Source of the DNA: Taxillus chinensis
Lineage: Eukaryota; Streptophyta; Magnoliopsida; Santalales; Loranthaceae
DNA: 64,000 bases
Assembly: GCA_023512835.1 (NCBI GenBank)
Contig: CM042087.1
Span: 11,073,715 to 11,137,714, forward strand
Direction of reading: 5' to 3'
The position numbers and the translations under genes are program-made. A model generated the notes under the pieces. It was not told the DNA's origin. It was given only the letters and a program-made list of their open reading frames with translations, and searched no databases. Below are positions 1-11,339 of this stretch, in pieces; within the stretch, counting starts at the first letter, position 1, and each line of letters opens with the position of its first letter.

Positions 1-637
1 CTTTCTTCAACTTCTATAATCTGAAACGTTCACTTCTGGATCTTATCAGTTTTAGTCTGGGACAGATCATGATTTATGACACTTCAGGCATTATGTGACC
101 ATTATCTTTGCTTTGTTGTGATTTATTGTGTGAGGACTCGTGTCCTAGTCCTGAGAGTTAGAGGATTGAGGTGTTATATTTTGTATCGACCTGTATTTGG
201 GTTTGGATGAGTTAGTCTTTATTTGTGTTTGGGAGAGCACCTTGACCCGACGGCTAGCGGGAGTCCGAGGGCGCAGCGCCTCGGCAGGGGTCTCGCTGTG
301 CGTCGATGTGAGTGGTCGATGCGAGAATTGTGCTTGACGTCGGTCGATGTGCGGTCGAGGTCGACCGAGAGCAATTTCCCGAGAGCTTTTCCCCTGTGTA
401 TTGGTCGACGCGAGAAATGTTCGACGTGGGTTGATGTGTGGTCGATGTGGTCGACCCAGCCTGAGATCGACCTGGTGCGATGTGAGTTTTGGTCGACGTG
501 GGCGCCTGGTCGACGCGAGAAGGTTGGTCGATGTGGGTCGATTTCGCCTGTTTTTGGTCGACGTCGCCTCTGTGACAGCGTATTTTCGATATGTTTTCCT
601 ATTTTTCGATTTTTAGGGTTCTTCTTCCGTAGCCGCC

Positions 638-642
<5 letters not shown>

Positions 643-692
<50 letters not shown>
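643..692. repeat. (GA)n microsatellite in LTR leader
   Basis: About 25 uninterrupted GA units lie downstream of a CGATTTTTAGGGTT stretch. The position is equivalent to GA/CT tracts in the other gypsy-type LTRs of this window (12847-12866, 20754-20771, 53947-54013, 60646-60711), so it is probably part of the transcribed leader. Confidence 0.95.
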
Positions 693-695
<3 letters not shown>

Positions 696-1111
696 ATCGT
701 CTGCGCAATCATAGCAGGTGCGTGCTTAGGAGCGGGAGGTGCCATTGGAGAGGTGCAAGGACAAAAGAGGATCACCCAATTTTCTTGATTTCTAAACCCT
801 AACACATTTGGATTTGAGGTAGGTGGTTCTATCTCCTGGAATTAGTTTCCAATGTTATGATTGCCTAATACAACGTTTTGGGGAGATTGTATTATGATAT
901 GTGAATCTGAGATATGTGTAAATATATTTATATATGGTGGTATACATTTGAGTGTATATTGTGCATGCATTTTGTGTGATAAAACATCGAATTGAGACAT
1001 GGTGGAACTTTATTGATGTGTGTTGGGAATTTAATACATGCGTGAGAATTGTTATGCTTTAATAGAGATGTTCCATGAGATGTTTCGTGTGCTTTGTTAT
1101 TGTGCTTGTGG

Positions 1112-1230
1112 ATGAGATATTGAGGTCCCAATGAGGGGACAGTCCATGGGATGGACATGAGATGCTGAGGTCCCATTAAGGGGACAGTCCTGGATTGGAC
1201 ATGAGATGCTGAGGTTCCATTGAGGGAACC
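1112..1230 (+). repeat. 44-45 bp tandem repeat, about 2.6 copies
   Basis: Two nearly identical units begin GATATTGAGGTCCCAATGAG and GATGCTGAGGTCCCATTAAG, and each runs on to GGACATGA. A third, shortened unit begins GATGCTGAGGTTCC. It lies between the leader and the 3-prime end of the LTR, where the other gypsy LTRs here carry their own unrelated tandem arrays. Confidence 0.85.
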
Positions 1231-1741
1231 ACCTGTGAATTCTTTGTGTGTTTTCCATTGCTACTTTAGGTACACTACATTGCACATATTTGCACTGAGC
1301 ATTTTGTGGAGGAGATGTTGGGTTGGTCCAGGGAGGCATAACCCCTACTGAGCTATGGTTTGCTCACCCACCTTTAATGTCTTTTTCGCAGGACCTAGCA
1401 GGCGTTAGGATGCTTGTTCGCCGTGAAAGCATATGTGTTGATTTACCTGTTTTTTTTTTTGAGACATTGTAATCGTTAAACTTGAAACTCCTATATTTAT
1501 TTGGAACACCGTGTTTTGGGGCTGGTGACCCTATGTATCATGTAATACGGTTTTGCTAAATGGAGTATTCTATTGTGTGGTTTGTGCACGTCGTGTGTGA
1601 GATTATAGCAGGTTGTGGGCAGCACCCTTGAGGGAGCCCTATTAGGTGACCATTCACCAACCCCTTGACCTCCTGGGTGCGAGGCATGGAGCATCACTAA
1701 CCGATTTCTCATTGTTAGGAGATTCGGGGCGTGACATATTG

Positions 1742-3818
1742 GCTGTGTGAGCTGCCGCAATGATGACCATTCATGCAAGAAGCCCTTAAAAGGTCCGACT
1801 ATGACCATTTGCAGATCCTTGGTTGATAAATGGCTTGCATATCAATAAAACAAACTCAAGAATACTAAAACCAAGAGAAACAAGTGTAGGAGTGGTGCAT
1901 TTGTGACCCTAGAAGCCTTAAATCGTAATTCAAACCTCAAAAGCAATCTCTGCATCATCAAACTTTAATTTCTATAGCTTTAATATTCAGAAAATCATAA
2001 ACATTAGTTCAGGTATTTGCAAAATTCTAAAACTGCCTGCTAAAACATTTTATAGGACTTAAGTAAATTAGTGATTTGATAAAAAGTCAGGAAACCTGGT
2101 TAATCCCTATGGTTCGACCCCCTACTTGCTGCTATATTGAGAAGTAACAATAAGGGAATTTAAATTATCATTTGTAGAACAGGATTAAACGACAATAGTT
2201 GCACTATTGTAGTGAAGCCGAATTTTCGTTTATCAGTTCTCACCAAAATCCTAAGATTCCTTCACCTTGAGGTATTCAATCATCGACCCACGGCGAAATT
2301 GCCTACCAAGTTTATTTTCAAGAGCATATATGAGGATGGCAGGCTGGAGATCAAGCCTATGAAATGTCCCAAGTCAAGTATGAGAAGCCTCGCCGAGGAC
2401 ACCGCAAGTTTCGGAAGAGCCCCAGGCTCCTAGACCAAGTCGAGCAGTTCCTGGTCCTCGGACTTCTCGAGCATCCTCTGCATCCGCTACAACGGTCCAT
2501 ATAGCTGAAGTGGTGGAGAACATTGTTTGAACTTGTCTCCCCATGGAACCTACACCAGGAGGAAGCTCGGCTGTTGATAGGCCCGGTGATACTACAGAGA
2601 TAAGAGAGCCTGCAGTGGAGGACAGTCCTGTCCTGGAAACCCCGAAGTTAGGGGTACAACACCTGTTCCGCTAAGTTCTCTTAGAGAGTCCGAGCTAGAG
2701 GACTTTTATGTTGAATATGCCAAAGCTCACATGACCCCCACCTGAGTTGAGGAAGGTATGGATAGCCTTTGGAAAGCAAATGGTAGATAGAGACCATCCA
2801 ATCAATTGGTTGGTAGATCAGGGTCTTGTGGGGAGAGACCCAAGTGGAAGCGGTCTCGATGGTTGCCCCATCTCCCATCATGGGTGAAACTCCTGATATA
2901 TTAACTCCCCATGATGCCGAGATTGCCGAGAATGCCGAGGAAGAGGAGGAGGCACCTACTCGTTGAAGCTGAAAGTGACTCGATGCAAAGGAAGTACCAC
3001 TTGCTTGCACATGTAGAGGTGCCTGAGATGGCCAGTCCACTTGAACCGGAGAATCATCAAGTGGTCACTTAGAGGAGTGAAGACTTAACCTCACACATCC
3101 CATCAGCCATTCCATTGGCTTCCACCTCTCACTTGCGCTCCTTGACTCGCCGAGAAAGTGGACCGTATTGCCGACAAGGTATTGGAAAAACCGACCACGT
3201 CTGAACCGTTAAATTTCACACCTACCATTTGAGCGGTCGAGGGATGATTTTCTGCGGTGGAGGAGGGAATGGAGAAGCTCGAAATGAAGTTGAACTTTCG
3301 ACTTTGAGTTAGAAAGGGTTAAGACTGAACTGGAATCTCTCATCGAGTAAGCACCTGAAGGGTTTAAACGCCTCAAGAACCATAGTGAAGACATAAAGGA
3401 GGTGTACAAGAATCGGCATGAGGGATTCCTTAAAACTATGGGTCCTATCTTTGAAGCTCGCAGCCAATTGGATCGTGGAGAGATCACTCTCACTATGAAG
3501 CCACCTCCAAAGACTTCTAAGGAGAGACCTGAGCCGGTTCCATTGATGACCCTACAACTTCAACCAGTCCTGCTCCCGGTCCACCAGCACCTCCCACTAA
3601 TTGACCTCAACCTTCTCCTCCTCCACAACCGCGACCGGAAGCTACCTATGCACGTGGGCGAAAGCGTGCACATCGAGCCACTGTCATTACCGATTTCGAT
3701 GATGATGATGTGCCCATTGGAACGCGCATGAAGAAGCATCCCTATCGCTCCAGGCCAAACCTTATCCTTTACTCGGCCTTGTCCCTCAACGACCCATCCA
3801 AGTACGACCGAGTATACC
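1742..3818 (+). other. Degenerate repeat-derived sequence, no intact gene
   Basis: No intact gene is visible. At 2095-2125 the phrase TAATCCCTATGGTTCGACCC resembles a sequence common near LTR ends of Athila/Tat-type gypsy elements, which is only a recollection of the family. From about 2210 the plus strand gives short, frame-broken, charged and proline-rich peptides that lead into the Ulp1-like relic at 3819. This stretch may be the decayed N-terminal part of that ORF. Confidence 0.3.
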
Positions 3819-4580
3819 ATGCCCGCTTCCCCTACTAAACCAGCCACTACTACCACCGGCCCACCAACGGTACCACCGCGCACCGTGACTACAGGAGCTA
3901 GCTCAGCTGAACTTGCAGCTTTTAATAGCTATGTTCTTGGGGATACCACCGTGTGGACTTGTGGCTACGAAGCATTCTTCACCGGACCTGACTTGTGTCG
4001 ATTACTACACGACGGTGATGAGATGGATAATCTTGAGATGACACAGTTCATCTTTGCACAAAAGTCATATCCGGAGAAGCTTCCTCTCCATATCAGCCGA
4101 GATACACGTGTGGAGCTCCGTTTGTCGATCATGCAGGCTCGGCTCATTGATGATGCTTCAATGATCGAGTTTATCTAGGGTCGCAGATATGAGAACTCCT
4201 TCCGTCCATGGAATGAGGTTGACCATGTGCTCATCCCCTATTTGTCAACATCCCCGCACCGGTTTCTTCTCGATATTGACTCCAAGAACCAGGAGGATTG
4301 TCATCTTTGACTCCAAGCCTACTACTCTACTACTCCATCGGCGGGAACAACTCCGTGAATTCAATCGCGCCCTCACCCGTGTCATGCAAGGATATTCACA
4401 TGGGTGTGGTGGCTATCATCTTTCAAAACCGATGGAAATTACTCGAGTCAAGCAAGGCGTTCCTTCCAGGATGATGCTCATAGCTGTGGTTTCTATGTTT
4501 GCCACTATATTCGTATCCCGACCATCAACGGCTTCCCCGCCCTCGTGCCTAAATTTGATCATGTGAGCGGTCGAGCTGCC
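3819..4580 (+). pseudogene. Ulp1/C48-type cysteine protease relic of a transposon ORF
   Basis: Ulp1-family (C48) domains remove SUMO-like modifiers, and plant DNA transposons often carry a copy. The first block (3819-4178) is open for 119 codons. It continues in frame past a single TAG at 4176-4178 into WNEVDHVLIP...PHRFLLDIDS, which fits the family's catalytic-His region. After a frame change, VIFDSKP supplies the expected Asp. After a further change, FQDDAHSCGFYVCHYI matches the family's Gln...DCGVFVC motif with its catalytic Cys. All three triad positions are therefore recognisable, but one stop and at least two frameshifts make the ORF non-functional. No flanking terminal repeats were identified, so the parent transposon (a Mutator-like or CACTA element) is undetermined. 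Confidence 0.6.
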
Positions 4581-5089
4581 TCGCCACATCTAACTACCGC
4601 TCAACTCCTGCGTGAGCAAATAGCTGTTTTTTTGTTTACACAAAGTGTAACATATTCTAACTTTAAACCGTAACTATCTTGTATTCTATTTAATTGTACA
4701 CTGCTCTTCCTCTTTCTATGTTTTCTGTGTACTTCCTTTATTTCAATTACTTTTTGTGTATGTCTTTGTTCTGCTGCTCTTGTTCTGTGATTCCTTGCAT
4801 TACTCCCATGAGATTTTTGTTCCTGGTGCTTGTTCCTCACCCCGAAAAGGGGAGTATATCTCAGGGGGAGCAAGATCGTAGGGAAAGTTGTCTTTTGACC
4901 GGAGGCAGCTACACGGCTTCATACATACGGGGGAGAGGAGTGTAGCTTTTGTAATTTTGATCTCCTCCAAATTTTTCATATGCAAAGATATATATTCGTT
5001 AACTTAAAATTGCCCATCAAGCTCGTAGTCTCAAACTTCATGTTTTTCAACCGTTGTCGCCTTACATTAAATAGGATTTGATGAAGGCT
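4581..5089 (+). other. Non-coding spacer with a polypurine run
   Basis: This is T-rich sequence with no supportable ORF. ATCTCAGGGGGAGCAAGATC at about 4858 resembles an LTR-element polypurine tract, but no LTR start follows it. Confidence 0.3.
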
Positions 5090-6245
5090 GCTAACATATA
5101 GTCTAAGTCTTGAGACTCGAAGATCCGTAGGTCGTAGGGTCAAAGAGTCATAGTTCGTAGAAGTAAACCTGTCACAGGACATAATGGCGAAAGGCTCGTA
5201 GACTCGTAGGGTCCGAAGACTCAAAGCATATTTGTGACAGAACACATTGCGACTCGTAGATCCAAGGTCGAAGGTCGTAGAGTCCCAGTGCGAAAAAGGA
5301 ACTGCTATCGTAAGCGATGATTAAATTCAGAGACTCATAGAGTTGAAGAATTCTAAAAAAACAATAACCAAACTTAAATAACTCGAAGGCTCGAAGCCTT
5401 GTAAAACTATAAAGTCCCTAGAATGCTCATGTCACTTAACAGAACTTAAAGTACCGCTAGACTCGTAGACTCAAGGGTCGTAGAGTCGCAGCCTCAAAAC
5501 AATGTTAAGAAAACAGGACTTGCACACTCGTAGGTCGAAGGTCGAAGAGTCGAAGCCAAAAAAGACCGACCAACTTAAATGAATTTGTAACTCGAGAGTC
5601 GTAGAGTCGTAGAGTCGTAGACTCAAGGCTCGTAGAGTTGTAGACTCAAGGGATACAGGTATGTTAAAGAACTTGTCGGACATATCACATCAAACATATC
5701 ATAGGCTCGAAGATCATAAAGGCGAGAGTTACAAATTGAAGGGTTATAGCCTTAAAGTCGAAAACTCGTAGAAATGAAAACTCAAGTGTATACGCAATCG
5801 TGAAAGGCTAAGGAAGAAATGTAAAGTCTAAGACTTGTAAAGTCAAAGAGTTTCAAGGTCGAAGACTCGCAGAGTCGAAGAACCTCTTAGTCAAGAAAAA
5901 TAAACCGAGAAACCCGAGGGTTGTAGATCCACAGAGCTAGGGTGGAAGACTCGCATTTGTAACAACGGGTAGATTAGGCGCACTTCGAAGATGTCACTCT
6001 AAGAGCCATTAGGACAGTCACGGACTCGTAGAGTCGCAGACTTTTAATTAATAGAGTGACACAACAGACTTAATCTAACTCGAACTCTAGCCTCGGAGAC
6101 TCGAAGATATGTGAGTCGTAAACTCACGAGATACCATCACCGTAAAGCCTGAAGTAAACTTCCGCAACCTCTACGGGCACTAACCGAAACCTTCGAGTCG
6201 TCAAACCTATGAGGCACCCACCTTCAAGACATACTTAAAACCCTG
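5090..6245. repeat. Dense GACTCGTAG/GTAGAGTC short-motif array
   Basis: Dozens of degenerate copies of GACTCGTAG, GTAGAGTCG and CTCGAAG occur in both orientations over about 1.15 kb. The clearest run is at 5589-5645, where GTCGTAGA is reiterated. The array sits immediately beyond the 3-prime end of the minus-strand CACTA transposase relic at 6273-8617. CACTA elements usually carry short repeats in direct and inverted orientation in their subterminal regions, bound by their transposase, and this array fits that role by position and structure. The CACTA terminus itself was not found to the left, and the motif differs from that near the right terminus at 11051. Confidence 0.6.
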
Positions 6246-6272
6246 AGCATACGCACTTAGCGATATCTTCGA

Positions 6273-8617
6273 CTAGGGATTGCAAGTAAGCTTGTGCCGT
6301 CTTCCAGGTTCAATAGCTTCCTCTGCAATATAACTTTCAGTAAGACAGCCTTCAGGATGATAGTGATTTCGAACATAGCCCTTTAACACCTTCATATACC
6401 TCTTGAATGGGTACATCCATCTAAAATGGACGGGTCCACATAGTTGCACCTCTCTAACTAGATGAACAGTTAGATGCACCATTATGTCAAAGAATGACGG
6501 TGGAAAATATTTCTCAAGCACACAAAGAGTAAGAACTATTTGACTTTGAAGTGTAGACAATAACATCACATCTACTACCTTGCTACACAAATTCTTAAAG
6601 AAAAAACAAAGTCTTAAAATAGCATATCTCACATGTTGGGGCAAGATCGACCGTATTGCCACAGGTAGCAATTCTTGCATTAAGATATGACAATCATGAG
6701 ACTTTAGACCAACTAGTTTGAGCTCTTCCATGGAGACAATATTTTTGAAGTTTGAAGAGTATCCTTCTGGAACTTTAAGTTCAAACAATGTCCTACACAT
6801 CTTTCTTTTCTCATCTTTACTCAAAGTAAAGCATGCAGGAGAAGCGGTATTTACGTTCACCTTGATTCTCCTGGCAAAAGTTTTGACCTATTAATACGTT
6901 TCACCCAATCCAATCGAGCATTGACTCCATCTTTGGTTTTATTAGGAATGTTAAGCAACGTGCCAACAATGCTATCGCATACATTCTTCTCAATGTGCAT
7001 AACATCCAAGTTGTGACGAACATGTAGGCTTTTCTAATACTCGAGTTGGAAGAATATTGACTTCTTATTCCAACGACTACGTTTCTCAAGCATGTATGTT
7101 TTCTTTTCTTCTCTCCTCAAATATGTTTTATCACTTCAACATTAAGCAGCACTTCCTCCCCACATAATGGCACAGGTTTTCTTCTATGCTCCTGCTTACC
7201 ATTAAAATCCTTTTTCTGGTTTCAGTATGGATGATCCAAAGGAAGAAATCTTCTGTGGCCAGTATAGCAAATCTTCCTACCATGAATCAATCTATCAGAA
7301 GTGTGTCATCCCCACAAATAAGACATGCCTTGTACCCTTTAACAACACATCCACTTAAATTTCCATAAGCAGGAAAGTTATTGATTGTCCACAATAGAAC
7401 TACTTTAAGATTAAATGTTTCCTTTCTATAAGCATCATACACATCAATAACAACCTCCCATAACTGTTTTAAATCATTAATCAAAGGTGCCATATATACA
7501 TCAATATTGATTCTTGGCTGTTTTGGACCTGATATCAACAATGTTAGCATCATAAATTTCCTTTTCATGCATAACCATGGAGGAAGGTTATATGTGACAA
7601 GTATAATAGGCCAACAACTATAAGGAGTGTTATATGTGCTATGTGGGTTAACTCCATCTGCAGAAAGAGCTAGACGCAGATTTTGAGGTTCTGAACCAAA
7701 TTCTTGTCATGTTTGATCAATCATCTTCCATGATGCCGAGTCAGTTGGGTGACGTAGTTGGTTATCAACTTTCCTTCCTATGCCATGCCATGTCAAGTCT
7801 TTTGCTATATGAGTTGTTTGAAACATCCTTCTAAACCTTGGAATGGGTGGAAAATACCACAACACCTTTGCAGGGACACCATTTTTCCCCTCTTGTGGAA
7901 CCTTGGTACCCTTCTTCCATCGAGATGTATGACATCTAGGACATTCAGTTACACCCACATAATCATTATGATATAAAATACAATCGTTAGGACATGCGTG
8001 TATCCTTTTATAGTCCAATCCCAATGCTTTCAATGTTTTCTTTGCCTCATACATAGTCAACGGCAACTCATTATTGTCTGGCAACATATCAGGTATTAAT
8101 TTCAATAACTCGAAAAGCTTTTATCTGAAAACCCATTACTGGCCTTGAGCCGATAAAGCTTTGCAAGTGCTGACAACTTTGTATACTTATAGCAACCAAG
8201 GTATAGTGACTTTTCAGCATCTTCAAGTAATTTCCTAAACATGATAGGATCATTTGTACATTCCTCGTGTCAAGCTTTAACAACTTCAACCATGCCAAGT
8301 ACATCATTTATTGGATATGCTTGGAATGGAGGATAGTCAAAGTCGTTTCCACTTCTACGAACTTGTGTCTTTTCCAAGGGCTCACCATGACAAAACCACG
8401 TCATATATCTCTGATCAATGCCATGAATGAACAAGTGGTCTTTTACCTCTTCAGGAGATAAGCACGTAAATTAACACAAACTATACATGGACATCGAATG
8501 ACATTTTAACCTTATGCATTAAGCTTCGCAAATTGCAAGAACCGATCAACCCCCTCCTCATACTCGAGCAATCTTTTATCCCAGAGACATCCAAGATTTA
8601 TCTAACGGTCGATCCAT
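6273..8617 (-). pseudogene. Degenerate CACTA (En/Spm) TNP2-type transposase
   Basis: Read on the minus strand, the domain order is that of plant CACTA TNP2 proteins. At 8617-8267 is a transposase-associated domain (LDKSWMSLG, EEGVDRFLQFA, IRCPC, then HLFIHGID). At 8105-7707 is the start of the catalytic transposase (HACPNDCILY, ECPRCHTSRW, GVPAKVLWYFP). At 7568-7287 is PRINIDVYMAPLINDLKQLW followed by KACLICGDDT. At 7024-6897 is the hallmark RHNLDVMHIEKNVCDS. At 6860-6300 is the C-terminal DUF4218-like part (LKSHDCHILMQ, LCGPVHFRWMYPFKRYM, EGCLTESYIAEE). Each block is in a different frame, and stops interrupt them, so the gene is dead. It probably belongs with the array at 5090-6245 and the right terminus at 11051. 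Confidence 0.85.
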
Positions 8618-8957
8618 CCTTCAATATCGATGGTTTAAAACCCTAAATCATTAATATAGATTTGAGTGGAAGTAGGACAACAACTTTTATTTCTATGAAA
8701 ATAACTATATAGCCATCTCCCAAGAACCAACCATAATAACTAAAAACGTCTTCATATATGAGCAATAAGAATCCAATATTATTAGAAAAAAATATTCAAC
8801 TTACTAAATAATACATAAATAATCAGTAAACAGTTTAAGGGATAAAGAAAAAGGGATAACAATAATAGGATTCCAAGAATAGGTTTTAATTTTAATAAAA
8901 ACCAAAACAGACAAAGCAAAATGAGAAAGCAGGGACCTGCCTTTTTTTCCCTATCGT

Positions 8958-9008
<51 letters not shown>

Positions 9009-9836
9009 CCCCCTCCCCCCCCCCCTCTCTGTTTGTTTTTGTGGCCTGTTTTTTTCTCTACTTATTATTAGAGAGTGTTGTTGACTAGGCAGCCACCACT
9101 ACCTATTCTTTCGAAGGACCTCATACTCCATTCCCATTTCCCTTTTCTTCTTCTTCCATTAATTTATACCTTTATATTTATCTCTCGGCTTTTTTAAAAA
9201 CAAATATTTTACAATTATAATCGGTAAACAATTTTAAAATAAATATTATTGGACAAAATTGTTCAACTTACAAAGAAAATTGAATTTTATAAATAGTTTA
9301 AAATCATCTTACTAAATAATACATAAATTCAAACATAACCTCTTCAATCATCATACAAATTTTTCAATAAATTATCTACCTCAAACATTAAACATGAAAT
9401 TTTTTATAATATTAACATGAATCCTGTCATCTTGATTTAATTATAATAATAAAATAAAAGATCAAAACAAGATAAATTTGAACTAGTTGTCCCCAATATT
9501 GGTCAAAAGGTCATTATATATCCCTATTTTTTTAAATATACGATACTATACTATGAGTGGCAATCTTAGAATTTTAAATTATATAAATCAATGGGAAAAA
9601 TCGAACAAGATGAATGTTTCCATTAATTTCCAAACTGTGTCAATCACAAACATAAACTGTAGAAATTTATTTAACTACCTCAATCATCAAGATGAAGAAG
9701 AAGTATCATACATTAAACCACCCCAAAATAAATGGCAAAAATCGAACAGAGAGAGAACCCTAACCCAAGAGGAAGACAGGCACCCTAACGCGAGTCGTGG
9801 AGCAATCCTAAACGTGCGTTGTTGCTATGCAAAGTG
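8618..9836. other. AT-rich non-coding region upstream of the TNP2 relic
   Basis: The region is AT-rich apart from a CT/C tract. A 119-codon plus-strand ORF (9487-9846) has no recognisable domain and lies in simple AT-rich sequence, so it is not called. By position this is probably the 5-prime non-coding part of the CACTA relic. Confidence 0.4.
8957..9027. repeat. (CT)n tract followed by C-rich run
   Basis: A CT repeat of about 50 bases runs into two homopolymeric C stretches and ends in CTCTCTG. It is the only simple-sequence block in this part. Confidence 0.95.
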
Positions 9837-10835
9837 GTGCCGGTAGCAAACCGATTTGCAAAATAAGCCCAAAATAGACGCAAATCAGGATGGATCTAGC
9901 CGGAAACGGCCTTCCTTTCGCCGTGTAGCAACATGATGGCATCGTGCGCCTATGCCGTCGCCAGAGCAGAGCTTGCTTTACGGGAGTTTTGTTTTAGGAT
10001 TTTGACTTCTTTGACGGGATAAAAGATAAGAAATAGAAATACACTCTTAATTATTATTATTTTCAAATAGACAACGTAATATTATTATTTTTTATCATGA
10101 TTTACCCCAACGAAAAAAAGAAGCTAGAAAATTGCTCCTATCATATAAGTCCCACCAAACACGGCCCAAACAGCTAGAAAATTTGAAATGCTTAGCATAT
10201 ATTGGTTTCGAATTAAAAGGGCCAAAAATAGAGGGTAAGCCAGTGGTCGTGGTGCCAAAAATAAAGGATAAGCCAGCGAGGTTGTGGCGCCAAAAATAGA
10301 GGATTAGCAAGGGAAAAAAAAAAGGCAAACCCGAACGTGAGATGTCGCCTCGCAGGGTGGCTCGGTAGCAAATCGAAGTGAAAAGGAAGCCCAAAGCGGA
10401 CGCAGATCAGGATGGATCTAGCTGGAAAGCGGCCTTCTACGGTGTAACACGGTGGCATCGTGTAAACTATGTCGTTGCCACTCGTCGAGTAAAGCTCGTT
10501 TTACGGAAGTTTTATTTTATTAAGATGTTGACTTATTAAAAGATAAGTCATCAGGTTTGGTAGTATAAAAGATAAGAAATAAATCACTATTTTGCAACGT
10601 ATTACAAATACAATCATTATTTTTTGTCATGATAATGAAAAAAAGAGCTAAAAAGCTAGTTGAACCAATCACATATATATGGCTCCCACCAAATATGGCC
10701 CAAATAGCCAAACAATTAGAAATGAAAAAAAAGGTGCATCACTTTTGAATCGGTGGCGCCGAAAATAGTGGGTAAGCCTGGTGATCAATCGCATGTGGCA
10801 CCGAAACTAGAGGGAAAGCAGGGAAAAAAAGCCTA
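9837..10835 (+). repeat. Tandem duplication of a ~500-bp unit
   Basis: Unit 1 (about 9837-10320) and unit 2 (about 10363-10835) share the same order of landmarks: GGTAGCAAA, GATCAGGATGGATCTAGC, a CGGCCTTC block, ATGGCATCGTG, TTTTACGG(G/A)AGTTTT, GATAAAAGATAAGAAATA, a TTATTTTTTATCATGAT variant, CCCACCAAA and GGGTAAGCC. Divergence is substantial, with many substitutions and indels, so the duplication is old. It lies inside the probable CACTA relic. Confidence 0.75.
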
Positions 10836-10844
10836 ATATTATTT

Positions 10845-11051
10845 TTAACATAAAAGATAAAGATAATGAAGACGTGTTTATTAATTTCGTCTTTAAAAGT
10901 ACCATCATTAAAGACGGTCAAGCTATGAATGTCTTAAAAAATAACTAAAATAAGATGGTTTTTTAAAAATATCTTATTTTATTGTTAATGAAGACAATTT
11001 TAAAAATCGTCTATAAATTAATGTCTTTTTTAAATTTTTTTTATAGTAGTG
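10845..11051. mobile_element. Probable CACTA right terminus with subterminal motifs
   Basis: The stretch ends in TTTTTTATAGTAGTG, whose complement is CACTACTATAAAAAA, a normal CACTA-superfamily terminus. The preceding 200 bases hold repeated AAGACG/CGTCTT-type motifs in both orientations separated by T or A runs (10867-11025). This is the same architecture as the ends of the CACTA element at 51391-63045, with a different motif. The orientation suits the minus-strand TNP2 relic at 6273-8617. The matching left end was not found. Confidence 0.55.
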
Positions 11052-11339
11052 GTGGTGGCATTCTACACCAACCACATAAACACTAATTAACTATAGTTCC
11101 AAATAACTTTGGATTTTTTATTATTATTATTATTCACTAACGGCTCTAAGGTCTACATCAATTAGTAGGGCCCATGTTTCCCTACCCATAGTTCATATCA
11201 CATACAAATAAGCATATACCACATCATATCACAAATCAACCACATCAAATTATATTACAACAAAGTGGCAGGAAACAATATTTTTTTTCTAGTGCCTATA
11301 ATGCAAAATATCATGTATGCACCCTTCCCAACGCATCCA

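Larger units (their letters stand above)
182..1736 (+). mobile_element. Probable solo Ty3/gypsy-type LTR
   Basis: The interval starts TGTATCGACC and ends GGGGCGTGACA, matching the TG...CA borders and the GGGGCGTGACA end of the LTRs at 12442 and 52716. The flanks are TATTT (177-181) and TATTG (1737-1741), a 4-of-5 target duplication. No primer-binding site follows the right end, which is why a solo LTR is inferred. Inside are a GTCGAYG-rich stretch (300-560), a GA repeat (643-692), a telobox AAACCCTAA (794-802), a 44-45 bp tandem repeat (1112-1230) and a TGAGC...GCTCA hairpin (1349-1366). The left border is the least certain part. Confidence 0.6.

Noticed and set aside
223..714. 163-codon plus-strand ORF with an Arg/Glu tail
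   Set aside because: It lies inside the solo LTR and is kept open by GTCGAYG repeats and the GA tract; it has no domain.
2192..2206. Palindrome GCACTATTGTAGTG as a possible CACTA terminus
   Set aside because: It is a single palindrome without subterminal repeats or a 3-bp duplication, and does not match the terminus at 11051.
9487..9846. 119-codon plus-strand ORF
   Set aside because: It lies in AT-rich relic sequence, overlaps the start of a tandem duplication, and has no domain.
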